A stretch of 64,000 nucleotides of DNA from Byssovorax sp. GTDB taxonomy: Bacteria > Myxococcota_A > Polyangia > Polyangiales > Polyangiaceae. Positions 8,419 to 17,926 of the stretch are shown in pieces. The position numbers and the translations under genes are program-made. The stretch covers positions 1-64,000 of the forward strand of contig JANYGI010000052.1 of the NCBI GenBank assembly GCA_025362495.1, read 5' to 3'. Numbering within the stretch: position 1 is the first letter of the stretch; every line of letters starts with the position of its first letter. The notes below the pieces were generated by a model, which was given only the letters and a program-made list of their open reading frames with translations, ran no database searches and was not told where the DNA came from.

Positions 8419-10164
8419 TCACCGCCGCTTGCCCGAGCCCGCCCGCTTCCCGGCCGTCCGCGCCTTCTTGCCCTCCACCACGGCCTCGACGCGCACCTTC
8501 TTCCCATCGAAGGCCACCGCAAAGGCATGCACCACCGGCGCTCCCGCCGCCCGCAGCTCCGCGCTGTAATCGTTCTCCCGCAGCTGCGCGACTCCCTCGC
8601 TCACCGCCTGCGCCAGCGTCTTCTTCCGCGTTCTGGCCACCTTCAGCTCCAGCACCACACCAGGCTTGCCGGGCGCCATGGGCCGGATCATCACGTCGGG
8701 CCGCCCCTCGCCTGACTCCCGGTTCGAGCGCACCTGATAGCCGGGCTCCAGCACCGCGAGCAGGCCCACGACGAAGCCTTGATAGACGCGCTCGGGCTTC
8801 ACTGTGCCGGGATCGTGGTACGACAGCAGATTCGTGACGAAGGCCTGGAGCTGCTCTTCCAGCAGCTCCGCATCGCCGCCGAGGAGCGCTTTGCAGAGAT
8901 CGTCCAGGCTGCCGCCGTGGCCCCGCATGCGCGCGTCCATCCAGCGGCGGAAGGTGGTGGCGTACAGGAGGCGCACCTCGCGGTTGGGGATCGAGAGGCG
9001 GTGAATCGCCTGCTCCAGCGGGCCCTGAGAGTGCTTCTCCGCCTTGAGGTAGCCGGAGAACACCAGCAAGCCAAAGAGGGCGTCGTCGTTCTCGGCGATC
9101 TCTTCCAGGACCACGTTCTCGTCGAGCACGCGATCCACGCTCCCGCCTTCGAGCAAGCCCTCGAACACGGGCTGGAGCCGGAGAGCGTTCTTCTCGAGCT
9201 GCTCGCGGACGAGATCGTTGGCGCTCGTGGACAGCCAGTACGGCGCCGGGGCTCCGTCGCCCGCGTCGAGGAAGCTCAGCACGGACCAGGGGTTGTAGAT
9301 GATCTCTCCGCCGAACAGATACCCGTTGTACCAGGCGCGCACCGCGGCGAGCTGGTCCGTCCGCTTCGACCGCTCGAGCAGCGATACGACCTCCGGCTCG
9401 GTGAAGCCAAAGCACGTGTTGAACGGGGTGGCGAGGAGCGAATAAACGCCGAGGTTGTTGGCTCCCGAAAAGAGGTTTTCTCGGGCCACGCGAAGGATGC
9501 CAGTCACCACGGCGCGCTGGAGGTGTGGGTTGCCCTTGAGCCCATCGATGAACAGGGCGCGCATCAGGTGAAGGATGCGCGGGGCGTAGCCGTGGGCGTG
9601 GCCGGCGTGGATGGGCTCGTCGTACTCGTCGAGGAGGATGACGACCTTCTCGCCATGGTGCGCGTGGAGATAAGCCGACAGATCCAGGAAGGCGCGATGG
9701 TAAAGCGTGACATCGGCGGTACGGTCGAGGACCGCGCTGAAATTCCGCTTCTCGCGATCGCTCAGCCGTTCGCTGAGGAGCAGCGAACGGTGCTCGTCGA
9801 AGAGCGCTTCAATACGCGCCTTGATGGCCGCCCAGCTCTCGTCGAATGTCTCGCCTCGGGTCCCTTTGAAGGTGAAGGAGATCACCGGATAGCGCTGAAA
9901 ATGAGAGCGGTACTCGTCGCCTGCTTGCCAGATGGCGAGATCCTGGAACAGGTGGGAAAGGTCTTCTTCGCGCTTCTCGAAGAAGTACCGGAGCATCGAC
10001 AGGTTGAGCGTCTTGCCGAAGCGCCGGGGGCGCGGCAGGAGGGCGACCTCGACGCCGCGCTTGTCGAGCAGCTCGCGGATCAGGTGCGACTTGTCGACGT
10101 ACTCGAGCCGTAGCTCGCGCAGCCTGCGAAAATCGTCGATGCCGATGGGGAGCTGGAGGGCCAT
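8419..10164 (-). CDS. AAA-ATPase-like / PD-(D/E)XK nuclease-like protein (DUF1703 type)
   Basis: This encodes 581 residues with the layout of the AAA-ATPase_like plus PDDEXK_9 families. Near residue 47 is the atypical P-loop PRPRRFGKTLNLSML, and near residue 176 a Walker B-like VVILLDEYDEPIH. Around residues 475-520 lies the nuclease-like core, G-E-G-R-P-D-V then VVLELKVAR, giving D...E-x-K. The tail is very basic (KKARTAGKRAGSGKRR). Members of this family are abundant and multicopy in some bacteria, and their role is unsettled; defence or mobile-element functions have been suggested. It is flanked by two glycosyltransferase genes with no obvious functional link. Confidence 0.85.
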   Translation of the reverse strand: MALQLPIGIDDFRRLRELRLEYVDKSHLIRELLDKRGVEVALLPRPRRFGKTLNLSMLRYFFEKREEDLSHLFQDLAIWQAGDEYRSHFQRYPVISFTFKGTRGETFDESWAAIKARIEALFDEHRSLLLSERLSDREKRNFSAVLDRTADVTLYHRAFLDLSAYLHAHHGEKVVILLDEYDEPIHAGHAHGYAPRILHLMRALFIDGLKGNPHLQRAVVTGILRVARENLFSGANNLGVYSLLATPFNTCFGFTEPEVVSLLERSKRTDQLAAVRAWYNGYLFGGEIIYNPWSVLSFLDAGDGAPAPYWLSTSANDLVREQLEKNALRLQPVFEGLLEGGSVDRVLDENVVLEEIAENDDALFGLLVFSGYLKAEKHSQGPLEQAIHRLSIPNREVRLLYATTFRRWMDARMRGHGGSLDDLCKALLGGDAELLEEQLQAFVTNLLSYHDPGTVKPERVYQGFVVGLLAVLEPGYQVRSNRESGEGRPDVMIRPMAPGKPGVVLELKVARTRKKTLAQAVSEGVAQLRENDYSAELRAAGAPVVHAFAVAFDGKKVRVEAVVEGKKARTAGKRAGSGKRR

Positions 10165-10314
10165 GCCGGACGCGGGACGCTACGCCCGCGTCGCGGGAGC
10201 GGCAAGCGGAAGGGCGGATGCAGGCTCGCCGGGGACAGTGACGGCGCGGCTCGATCTCGCCGTGCGCGGCCGAGGTGCCTCCGTCCTCCGCTCTCGAAGC
10301 CCGGCGGGGCCGCC

Positions 10315-11952
10315 CTACCGCTCCAGGTAAATGTCGAAATCCTCGATCGTCTCTGCCACCCAGTAGCGCTCGCGCAGCATCTCTCGGAGCGCGTCGAAGT
10401 CCTGGAGCGTATCATTGGAGTCGATGGCGTCGCCGGTCACCATCGGGAACACATCGCGCTTCTCCACCACCACGGCCGCGGGGTGGCTGGCCGCGAGATC
10501 GCGCATCAACGTCGCTCGCTCGGCGGCCTTGGCCCAGGCCACGCGCTGGGGCACGTCGTAGAGATAGCGCGTGCTCGGCGCGCGGTCGGCGAGATCGTAG
10601 ATCACCGGCTCGAAGCCCCAGACGAACACCGTGCGATCCGGCGGCACGTGGTAGTGGAGGTACGCGGCCACGGCGCGGTTGGCCGCCGCGTTGACGTCGG
10701 CGACCGAGGCCAAGCGATCGATCTCGGCTTGATTTCGCGGCGATGCGGTGAAGGCCGCGAGCCGCTCGCCGCAGCGATCGAGGTACGAGTGGGGTACGTC
10801 TTTGGTGGCGGAGCGGCCGAAGGCGAGGGCGGTGAGGCCGACGAAGAACAGGCCTGCTCCGGCGGCCTCGCGCCAGGTGGTGAGCTTCTCCCACACCCGC
10901 CAGAAGCCGAGCCCGGCGAGCAGGGCCGTTATCGGCCACGTGGCTCCATAGTGGTACGGGAAGAACTTGCCCTGCATGATCACGCCGGCGAGGTGGACGG
11001 CGATGATCAGGGCGACCACGACGACGCCGGAGCGCTCGCGCTTGGTGGGGCGGAGCCCGAGGAGCAGGAGCACGCCGACGGTGGGTACGCTGGAGTAGCC
11101 GGTGAGCCACTCGGTGAAGCCCCAGTACACCATCCCTCCCAGCGTCTCTCCCTCCCAGCCGAGCCTGGTGTAGTGCGGGGTGAAGACGAAGAGCACCGAG
11201 GTGAGATCGTGGAGAGCGCCTCTCGCGGCGAACCAGAGCGCGCAGAGGACGAGGGGAGCCGCGCCGCCGAGGACGATGGGGAGAACCGGGCGCGCCGCGG
11301 CCCGGATCGATCGCTCGCGCAGGTAGGCTTCGAGGGCGAGCGCCATCGCCACGACGGCGCCCCCGCCGGCCAGGGGCGGCTTGAGCAGGCCAGTGATGCC
11401 GAAGAGCGCGCCGCAGGCGAAGCGGCGGATCCAGCGCTCACGCGCGGTGGGAGCGACGGTGAGGGTGGCCTCGGCCGCGGGGCCGCCGCCTTCGTGACCG
11501 AGGGCGAGTAGCGCGAAGATGGTGAGCATCCCGCCGAACGACTCGGGCTGCGCCGTGTGCCAGAAGTCGAGCTGGGCATGCACGAGCACCGCGACGGCGC
11601 CCCCGAGAATGCCAATCATCCGCTCGCCCCACCAGCGCCTGGTGAGCTCGCCCATGGCCGCGACCATGGCGACGAGGCCGACGCACTCCAGGGCTCGGAT
11701 CCCCCACTGGCCGCTGCCGAAGACGGCGCGGGCAAAGGCGTAAATGACGAACACGCCCGGCGGCTTGAAGTCCCAGGCGTCGCGATAGGGCATCTTCCCC
11801 GCCAGCAGCGCGCGGCCGACCATCGCGTAAATGCCCTGATCGCGGCCGTAGCCGTAGCTCAGGATCTGGAGCAGCAGAAAGGCCATCGCGAGCAGGCAGG
11901 CGGCGAGGAGCAGCCGGTCGGCGAGGCGCGGCCTCGATTGCGGGGAAGACAC
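10315..11952 (-). CDS. GT-C family membrane glycosyltransferase (ArnT/PMT-like)
   Basis: This encodes 545 residues. The first membrane segment (LLLAACLLAMAFLLLQIL) is followed by a short loop with GYGRDQGIYAMVGRALL and then PYRDAWDFKPPG. Acidic residues in this first periplasmic loop mark dolichyl/polyprenyl-phosphate-sugar-dependent transferases. About ten hydrophobic segments follow, up to residue 385 or so, then a soluble C-terminal domain of about 150 residues including VFVWGFEPVIYDLADR. It probably moves a sugar from a lipid carrier to an envelope acceptor on the outer face of the inner membrane. Acceptor is unknown. Confidence 0.8.
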   Translation of the reverse strand: MSSPQSRPRLADRLLLAACLLAMAFLLLQILSYGYGRDQGIYAMVGRALLAGKMPYRDAWDFKPPGVFVIYAFARAVFGSGQWGIRALECVGLVAMVAAMGELTRRWWGERMIGILGGAVAVLVHAQLDFWHTAQPESFGGMLTIFALLALGHEGGGPAAEATLTVAPTARERWIRRFACGALFGITGLLKPPLAGGGAVVAMALALEAYLRERSIRAAARPVLPIVLGGAAPLVLCALWFAARGALHDLTSVLFVFTPHYTRLGWEGETLGGMVYWGFTEWLTGYSSVPTVGVLLLLGLRPTKRERSGVVVVALIIAVHLAGVIMQGKFFPYHYGATWPITALLAGLGFWRVWEKLTTWREAAGAGLFFVGLTALAFGRSATKDVPHSYLDRCGERLAAFTASPRNQAEIDRLASVADVNAAANRAVAAYLHYHVPPDRTVFVWGFEPVIYDLADRAPSTRYLYDVPQRVAWAKAAERATLMRDLAASHPAAVVVEKRDVFPMVTGDAIDSNDTLQDFDALREMLRERYWVAETIEDFDIYLER

Positions 11953-12036
11953 GGGGCGCGTTGTACAGGCGTCGCCGCCGCGAGGGGAGCCTCGAGTGAG
12001 CCCGGCGGCGTTTCGGCGGCGCCCGGCGGACGCGGA

Positions 12037-12326
12037 TCACCAGAACGAGAGCTGAACCACGAACGGTCGCGTCTCGAACCCGACGCGGACCGTCGACATC
12101 GCGCGGGCGAAGCCGTCGTCGCCGTTGCCGACGCCGCCGCGGCTCAGCACGCGGATGTCGTGGCCTGGGTGGGGGCGAAGAGCTCGACGAAGAAGGCGTT
12201 GAGCTTGTCGGTGACCTCGTATTCCTGGAAGGCGGTGACCGCCTTGCACGCCTCGCAGAAGCGCCGGACGGAGCGCCCGTCCTTCACCTTGCGCGCCGTC
12301 GTCTTGCTGCCGCCGAGGAGCCACAT
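12037..12326 (-). pseudogene. Truncated zinc-ribbon small protein joined to an unrelated C-terminal fragment
   Basis: From the ATG at 12326 a 60-residue frame runs MWLLGGSKTTARKV, then RFCEACKAVTAFQEYEVTDKLNAFFVELF. This resembles small zinc-ribbon proteins with two Cys pairs, but it stops at 12144 (TTSAC) after only the first C-x2-C. In another frame, from about 12177 down to a stop at 12037, coding-like sequence reads HDIRVLSRGGVGNGDDGF and ends RPFVVQLSFW. That aromatic-ended tail is like the closing strand of an outer-membrane barrel. I read this as a deletion or rearrangement that joined the ends of two genes. The short zinc-ribbon frame might still be translated. Confidence 0.4.
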
Positions 12327-12457
12327 GGAGGCCGCACCCTACCATGAGCCGTCGCCGACGATCACCCGCACCGTGTCCCGGTCACGCCCCTCATCCAGAG
12401 CGGCAACTGCAACCACTCGATCCCTGACGAGCATCGGACAAGCGAGCTGGAGGACTC

Positions 12458-14216
12458 ATGACGCTAGAATCCGAAGTGAACGATCCGAGCATCACAGTCG
12501 ACGAGCACGCGACGGCGCGGGGAGCGCCCGAGTCGTATCGGCCCATGGTCGGACGGCGATCCTTTCTCTCGGCCGTCGGCAAGCTGACTGCCAGCGCGAC
12601 CGTCGCGGGCAGCGTCCTCGGGTTGCCGGCGATCGTCGGCCTCAGCGAAGCTCACGCGCAGTCCCTCGGCCCGCTCGATCCCCAGCAGCGGCGCGTGAAA
12701 GCCTTCCTGGTCCGGGTGGAGGCGGCGAAGCAACAGTACCAGCATCCCGTCCCGCCCCACCCGACGAACGGAGACGAGCAGCTCTACTGTCGCAAGTTCG
12801 CCAGCTACTCCAAGGGGTTGATTCACGAGGCGAACGGCGAGGTCGAGCCCGCGGCGTACCAGTCGCTGATCCACGCGCTCGAGACCGGCAATCCCGCGGA
12901 CTTCGAGGCGATCCTCGTGGGCGGCCCGAACAAGCTGGTGAACCCGCAGTCCGGCCTGGCGTACGATCTCGAAGGCACCGACTCGCATCAGCTCTTCGAG
13001 GAGCCTCCGCCCCGGTTCGCGAGCGCCGAGACGGCGGGCCAGATGGTGGAGCTCTACTGGGCGGCTCTCCTCCGCGACGTGTCTTATCTCGACTACGGCA
13101 CCAACCCCCTCGCGCTCGACGCGATCGCCGATCTCAACAACCTCTCTGATTTCCGCGGACCGCGCGAGAACGGACAGGTGACGCCGGACACGCTGTTCCG
13201 CTGCAACGTCCCGGGGGCGCTGAACGGCCCTTATTTTTCGCAGTTCTGGTGGCTCCCCACGCCGTTCGGCGCCGAGACCATCAACCGCCGCGCGATCGTC
13301 GGAGCGCCCGGCGTCGACTACATGACGACCTTCGAGGAGTGGCTGCCGATCCAGAACGGGCAGTATCCGGCGACGCCGTCCCTCCTCGATCCGATCCGGC
13401 GTTACATGTACAACGGTCGCAGCATCAGCGGGTGGGTCCACCTCGACGTGCTCTTTCAGGCCTACTTCGAGGCTTGCTTGATCATGGTGACCCAGGCCGA
13501 GAACACCGCCGCGCCCCCCTTCGTGGCCCAGTTCGGCCTCGGCGTCCCGTACAACCCCGGGAACCCGTACAACTACTCGCAAACGCAGGTGGGCTTCGGT
13601 ACCTTCGGCGTCCCGATGATCAAGTCCCTGATGTGCGAGGTCGCCATGCGCGCTCAAGGCCATATGGTTTCAGAAGTGGTTCGTACACCGCCGCCTCCGG
13701 CCGGAGGAGTTCGGCGAGCGGGTGGACCGGACGCTGAACGGGATCATCCAGTATCCCGTCAACGAGGAGGTGCTCGACTCGCAGGCGGTCCAGGCCACCT
13801 TCGACAGATACGGCACCTTCTTTCTGCCGCAGGCGTTCCCGGAGGGGTGCCCCGTTCACCCCGCCTACGGCTCGGGCCACGCCACCGTCGCCGGGGCGTG
13901 CGTGACCATCCTCAAGGCCATGTTCGACGGTAGCTTCGTCATCGCCAATCCGGTGATGGTGACCCCGGACGGCACCTCGACCGTGCCTTACGTCGGGCCG
14001 CCCCTGACCGTGGGAGGCGAGCTCGACAAGCACGCGGCCAACGTGGCCTTCGGGAGGACCCACGCCGGCGTGCACTGGCGTGATGACGCCGAGACCGCGC
14101 TCCGCCTGGGAGAAAAGGTGGCGATAGGCATCCTCCGCGACATGCGGCTGACGTACAACGAGTATTACAATGGGTTCACGTTCCGCACCTTCGAGGGCGT
14201 GCAGATCACCGTCTGA
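12458..14216 (+). pseudogene. Vanadium-dependent haloperoxidase (PAP2 superfamily), frameshifted
   Basis: The ATG at 12458 follows a GGAGG site. An N-terminal twin-arginine motif (G-R-R-S-F-L near residue 28) and hydrophobic segment ending EAHAQ indicate Tat export. The first frame reads as haloperoxidase to about 13650; the next frame then carries on with KWFVHRRLRPEEFG up to the stop at 14216. All active-site blocks are in this second frame: K...RP, G-S-G-H in YGSGHATVAGA, and R-x5-H-x3-D in RTHAGVHWRDD. Near 13647-13656 (ATGCGCGCTCAAGG), restoring two bases of the GC run would rejoin the frames. With vanadate such enzymes oxidise halides with peroxide. As sequenced the product lacks its active site; a sequencing error is possible. 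Confidence 0.75.
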
Positions 14217-14217
14217 G

Positions 14218-15144
14218 CTACGTGCGGCTGAGCGCGCTCATGAGCAGATCGGCGATGGGGATCACGCTCCCCGCGTCGCCGAGCTGCTGGCTGCCAGGGT
14301 GCGAGTCGGTGCCGGAGATGCTCTTGAACACGCCCGAGCTCGTGAGCTTCGCCAGCGAGTCGGCCGGCAGCACCAGGTGGCTGGCGATGGCGTGGACCTC
14401 GGTGGCGCCGGCGCCGAGGTAGGCGCGGCCGGCTTGCAACAGCGAGGATCCGGTGCGGATCATGTCGTCGTAGAGCATCACGGGCTTGCCGCGGACATCG
14501 GCGTTGATGCCCGTGAGCTTGAGGTTACCGCTCGTGGGATCGCGCCTCTTGTACACGAAGGCCGGCTCGACCCCGAGGTGCTCGGCCAGGCTCTGCACCC
14601 ACTTGGCGCGGCCGGCGTCGGTCGCGCCGAGCACATAGCCACCCTCGCCCATGCGCGCGCGGATCGCCTCGGTGATCAGCGACGATCCATAGATGTGCTG
14701 GGTGACGTGGGAGTCGTCGAAATAATACTCGATACCGTCGGTGTGGAGATCGAAGAGGAAGACCCGCGTGCCGCCCTCGCACGAGGGGATGGCCGAGAAC
14801 AGGCGCGCGCGCGTCTTGGCCGTCACCACCTCACCGGGCTTCACCGCGCGCTCCATCGTCGAGTAGCCGAAGTACGGGATCACCAGCGAGAGCGAGCGCG
14901 CGCCGGTGCTGGAGAGGGCGCAGCCGAGATCGTAGACCTCGAGCGCGTCGAGATCGGTGGGCGTCCCGCCGAGCAACACCACGTCGCGGCCGCGCGTGTC
15001 GTCGGCGATGCGCAGGTAGCGCTCGCCGTCGGGGAACGTCTTGCGCTCGATCGTCCCGCGCTCGAAATCGCCCGCGGCGACGAGGCGCGGCTCCAGGTAC
15101 TCGTAGGACTTGATCGTGAAGAGCAGCTTGCGGTGGGTAGTCAT
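14218..15144 (-). CDS. Ribose-phosphate pyrophosphokinase (PRPP synthetase)-like protein
   Basis: This encodes 308 residues, close to the usual 310-320. The N-terminal half has the order of PRPP synthetases: ERKTFPDGERYLRI, LLGGTPTDLDALEVYDL, and LSLVIPYFGYSTMERAV. The Asp/His site region (FDLHTDGIEYYF) and the PRPP-binding loop MLYDDMIRTGSSLLQAG (about residue 220) are present. It would make 5-phosphoribosyl pyrophosphate from ribose 5-phosphate and ATP. The fit to housekeeping Prs is not perfect: the usual SPDAGGVxRA is here ATDAGRAKW, so a paralogue is possible. Its ATG overlaps the stop of the upstream fusion gene (ATGA), implying translational coupling. Confidence 0.75.
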   Translation of the reverse strand: MTTHRKLLFTIKSYEYLEPRLVAAGDFERGTIERKTFPDGERYLRIADDTRGRDVVLLGGTPTDLDALEVYDLGCALSSTGARSLSLVIPYFGYSTMERAVKPGEVVTAKTRARLFSAIPSCEGGTRVFLFDLHTDGIEYYFDDSHVTQHIYGSSLITEAIRARMGEGGYVLGATDAGRAKWVQSLAEHLGVEPAFVYKRRDPTSGNLKLTGINADVRGKPVMLYDDMIRTGSSLLQAGRAYLGAGATEVHAIASHLVLPADSLAKLTSSGVFKSISGTDSHPGSQQLGDAGSVIPIADLLMSALSRT

Positions 15145-16847
15145 CGGCGGGGGGCCTCGTCGCGCGCGCCGCCTTCGAGGGTCACGAGCACGCTCTTGAG
15201 GTGCGGCTCGCTGCCAGGTTCGGCGGGGAAATCGATGGGATCGGGCAAGTCTTTGAGCTGAGCCACGGTGCGGCCGGCGTCGCGCGCGGCCTCGTGCAGG
15301 AAGCGGCGAAACTTGATCCTGGGGATGCCGCGGTGGTTGGTGCACGCGAGCAGGCGGCCTCCCGGAGCGAGCACGCGGAGGGCGGCGGCCGCCGTGGATC
15401 GATAGTCGTCCTCGGCGCTGAAGCGCGACTTCTTGGTGGTGGCGAAGCTCGGCGGATCGAGGAGCACGAGATCGAAGCGATCGCCCTTGGTGGCGGCTGT
15501 TTTCAGCCACGGGAGCGCGTCGGCTTCGAGCGCGACGTGGTGCGCGGGATCGGCAGAGACGCCTTCGAGGTTCTGGCGCGCCCAGGCGATCACGCCGGCC
15601 GAGACGTCGACCGTCATCGAGGAGCGCGCGCCGCCCGCGACCGCGGCGACGGTGAACGCGCCGGTGTACGCGAAGAGGTTGAGCACGCGCGCGCCGCCGG
15701 ACATCTCGCGCACGCGGCGGCGGTTCTCGCGCTGATCGAGGAAGATGCCCGTCGAGAGGCCGTCGCCGAGCTTGACGAGGTACGGGAGGCCGAGCTCGTG
15801 GATCACGAACGACTCCGGCGCGCTCTCGCCGCGGACGGCCTCCCGCGGCGAGAACTCTTCGCGGCGCGCGTCGACGATCACGCTGGCGTGCTTGGGCCGG
15901 CTCTTCACGTACACGCCGCGCGGCCCGAGCGTCGTCGCGGCGTCGAGGATCTTCTCGCGCGCGGCCTCGGCCTCGGGGCTCGTCAGCGCGACGACGAGCC
16001 ACTCGCCGTAGACGTCGACCGTGACGCCGGGGAGGCCGTCGCCGCCGCCGTTGACGATGCGAAACGCCGTGGTGCCGGGGCTCTTCGCGACGGCGTAACG
16101 AAGCTCGGCGGCGGCGCGGATCGCGTGGGCGATCGAGCGCGTCGACCGCAGCGGATCAGGCGCGCCGCTCAGCCACTCGGCGAACGTGGCCGGCGCCGGC
16201 GACTTGCCGACGAGCTTCTTCTTCGACGTCGGGTGCGCGAGGCGCAGCTCGCTCGCGTGGAGCAGCAGGCGTGGCCACGGCGCGCCGCCGTAGAGCGTAT
16301 CGCCGACGATCGGCATCTTCTCGGCCGCGAGCTGCACCCGGATCTGGTGGGTGCGCCCCGTCTCCGGCGTCAGCTCGAGCATCGCGCGCTCGCCCTTGCG
16401 ATCGAGCACTTTCCAGCGTGTCACCGCCTCTTGCCCGACGCGCGACGACTTCGGCAAGGCCCGCATCATCCCGCCGTCGCCGGGGACGATCCGGTGCTCC
16501 AGCACGCCGCGATCGCGCCGCCCGAGCCCCGTCACGCAGGCGACGTACGTCTTCTCGTTGGTGCGCCCCTCGAACTGCTCGGCGATGGATCGATTCGCCT
16601 CTTTTCGCCGGGTGAACAGGAGCACGCCCGAGGTGTCGCGATCGAGCCGCTGGTGGATCCCGAGGTACGGATTGGCGGCCCCGCGCGCCCGCAGGTACGC
16701 GCCGAGCCGGCTGTGCGCGTCGTCGGTGCGATCGGGCTCGGGCGCGTGGGTGGAAACGCCGGCGGGCTTGTCGACGAGGATCACGTCCTCGTCCTCGAAG
16801 AGGATCCAGGCCCTCTCCCAGACCGGCCAGACGTCGTCGAAGGCCAT
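15141..16847 (-). CDS. Fusion of RluA-type pseudouridine synthase and RlmI-like 23S rRNA methyltransferase
   Basis: This encodes 568 residues. I chose the ATG at 16847, five bases after the upstream stop; a TTG at 16856 is an alternative. Residues 1-230 form an RluA-family synthase: DKPAGVSTHAPE, the catalytic-Asp motif HQRLDRDTSGVLLF, and ETGRTHQIRVQL. Residues 240-565 form a RlmI/RlmK-like methyltransferase: GDGLPGVTVDVYG, DGLSTGIFLDQRENR, the SAM site VLNLFAYTGAFTVAA, and the catalytic DPPSF followed by ATTKKSRF. It would carry out uridine isomerisation and cytosine or guanine methylation of rRNA. No PUA domain is evident. It sits between the LolA-like and Prs-like genes in one tight operon. 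Confidence 0.85.
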   Translation of the reverse strand: MAFDDVWPVWERAWILFEDEDVILVDKPAGVSTHAPEPDRTDDAHSRLGAYLRARGAANPYLGIHQRLDRDTSGVLLFTRRKEANRSIAEQFEGRTNEKTYVACVTGLGRRDRGVLEHRIVPGDGGMMRALPKSSRVGQEAVTRWKVLDRKGERAMLELTPETGRTHQIRVQLAAEKMPIVGDTLYGGAPWPRLLLHASELRLAHPTSKKKLVGKSPAPATFAEWLSGAPDPLRSTRSIAHAIRAAAELRYAVAKSPGTTAFRIVNGGGDGLPGVTVDVYGEWLVVALTSPEAEAAREKILDAATTLGPRGVYVKSRPKHASVIVDARREEFSPREAVRGESAPESFVIHELGLPYLVKLGDGLSTGIFLDQRENRRRVREMSGGARVLNLFAYTGAFTVAAVAGGARSSMTVDVSAGVIAWARQNLEGVSADPAHHVALEADALPWLKTAATKGDRFDLVLLDPPSFATTKKSRFSAEDDYRSTAAAALRVLAPGGRLLACTNHRGIPRIKFRRFLHEAARDAGRTVAQLKDLPDPIDFPAEPGSEPHLKSVLVTLEGGARDEAPRR

Positions 16848-16852
16848 CGCGC

Positions 16853-17803
16853 TCAATGGATGATGTTCGTGCCTGCCGGCGCGGTGAAGGTGAACTCGGC
16901 GGGATCGATGGTATCGGGCCGGGTCGCGTCGGAGAGGTCGAATCGGTTCTTGTTGCCCTGGGCGTCGGTGAGCGAGACGCGAGCGATCGCGCCCGGATCG
17001 GACTTGTCGAGCAGGGCCTTGTTCAGGAAGAACGTCGCCGCCTCGTAGTCGGGCGTGGGCGAGGTGGGCTTGCCCTGGAGCACGGGCCCGTCTTTCCAGG
17101 CGGCCTTGTCGTTGATCGTGAACGTGAACGACGAGCTGATGCCGTTGCCCATGAGGAAGCCGAACGCGCCGGGATACTGGCTGTTCGCGACCGGCTTCTC
17201 GATCATCTGGTTGTCCTCGGCGATGTAGACCTTGAGCGTGGTCCCGTCGGACACGATGCGGTTCTTGTTGGGCGCGTCGTAGCGGAACGAGATCTTGCTG
17301 GGCCGCTCGATGAAGACGATGCCGGACGAGGTCTTGGTCTGGTTCGAGACCTTGAGGACGAACTCCTGCTTGAACTTCGCGGAGAACGTCTTCTTGCCGG
17401 CGTAGATCCCATCAATCTGCTTCGCCAGGGCGGCGGCGGGGGAGAGGGCGACAGCGCCGGCGTCGCTCGGCGGCGGCGTCCCGGCGTCGGTGGGAGCGCC
17501 CGCGTCCTTTGTGATCTTGGCGCCGGCGTCCACGGGCGCGCCCGCGTCGACGATCGGCTTCGCGGTCGTCGTCGCCGTGGCGGAGACCGCGGGCGTCGCG
17601 GAGGCCGAGGCGAGCGCGGTAGGCGCGACGACGGCGGCGCTCGACGCGGAGGCGCTGGCCGAGGCCGCGGAGTTGTCGGGCCGGGCGCCGCCGGACGTCG
17701 AGCCGGTGGCCGCGGCGTCGTCGTGGCTGGTGCAGCCCGCGAGCGCGAGCAGCGTGAGGACGAGGCCGGTCGGGTGGCTTGCGGAGAGGAACGAGTTCGG
17801 CAT
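16853..17803 (-). CDS. LolA-like outer-membrane lipoprotein carrier with its own lipobox
   Basis: The start at MPNSFLSASH begins a signal peptide ending LLALAGC, a clear lipobox near residue 20; an upstream frame to 17899 lacks these. The product is 316 residues. After the Cys comes about 120 residues of low-complexity Ala/Ser/Thr and DAGA-type linker. The last 190 residues are LolA-like: FSAKFKQEFVLKV, SSGIVFIERPSKISFRYDAP, NRIVSDGTTLKVY, and FGFLMGN. LolA normally shuttles lipoproteins as a soluble periplasmic protein, so tethering by lipid would be unusual. It is first in a run with the rRNA-modification fusion and Prs-like genes. Confidence 0.75.
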   Translation of the reverse strand: MPNSFLSASHPTGLVLTLLALAGCTSHDDAAATGSTSGGARPDNSAASASASASSAAVVAPTALASASATPAVSATATTTAKPIVDAGAPVDAGAKITKDAGAPTDAGTPPPSDAGAVALSPAAALAKQIDGIYAGKKTFSAKFKQEFVLKVSNQTKTSSGIVFIERPSKISFRYDAPNKNRIVSDGTTLKVYIAEDNQMIEKPVANSQYPGAFGFLMGNGISSSFTFTINDKAAWKDGPVLQGKPTSPTPDYEAATFFLNKALLDKSDPGAIARVSLTDAQGNKNRFDLSDATRPDTIDPAEFTFTAPAGTNIIH

Positions 17804-17926
17804 GACGGTCACGCTCGGCCTAGTCTCGTCGGCGAGGGACGTCGAGCCGAGACGACAGCAGAGCCTTTCTGCGGGGAGCAACGTCATCGACGGGCTCACC
17901 TTGCAGGTGCCGCGGATCCAGGCGTT

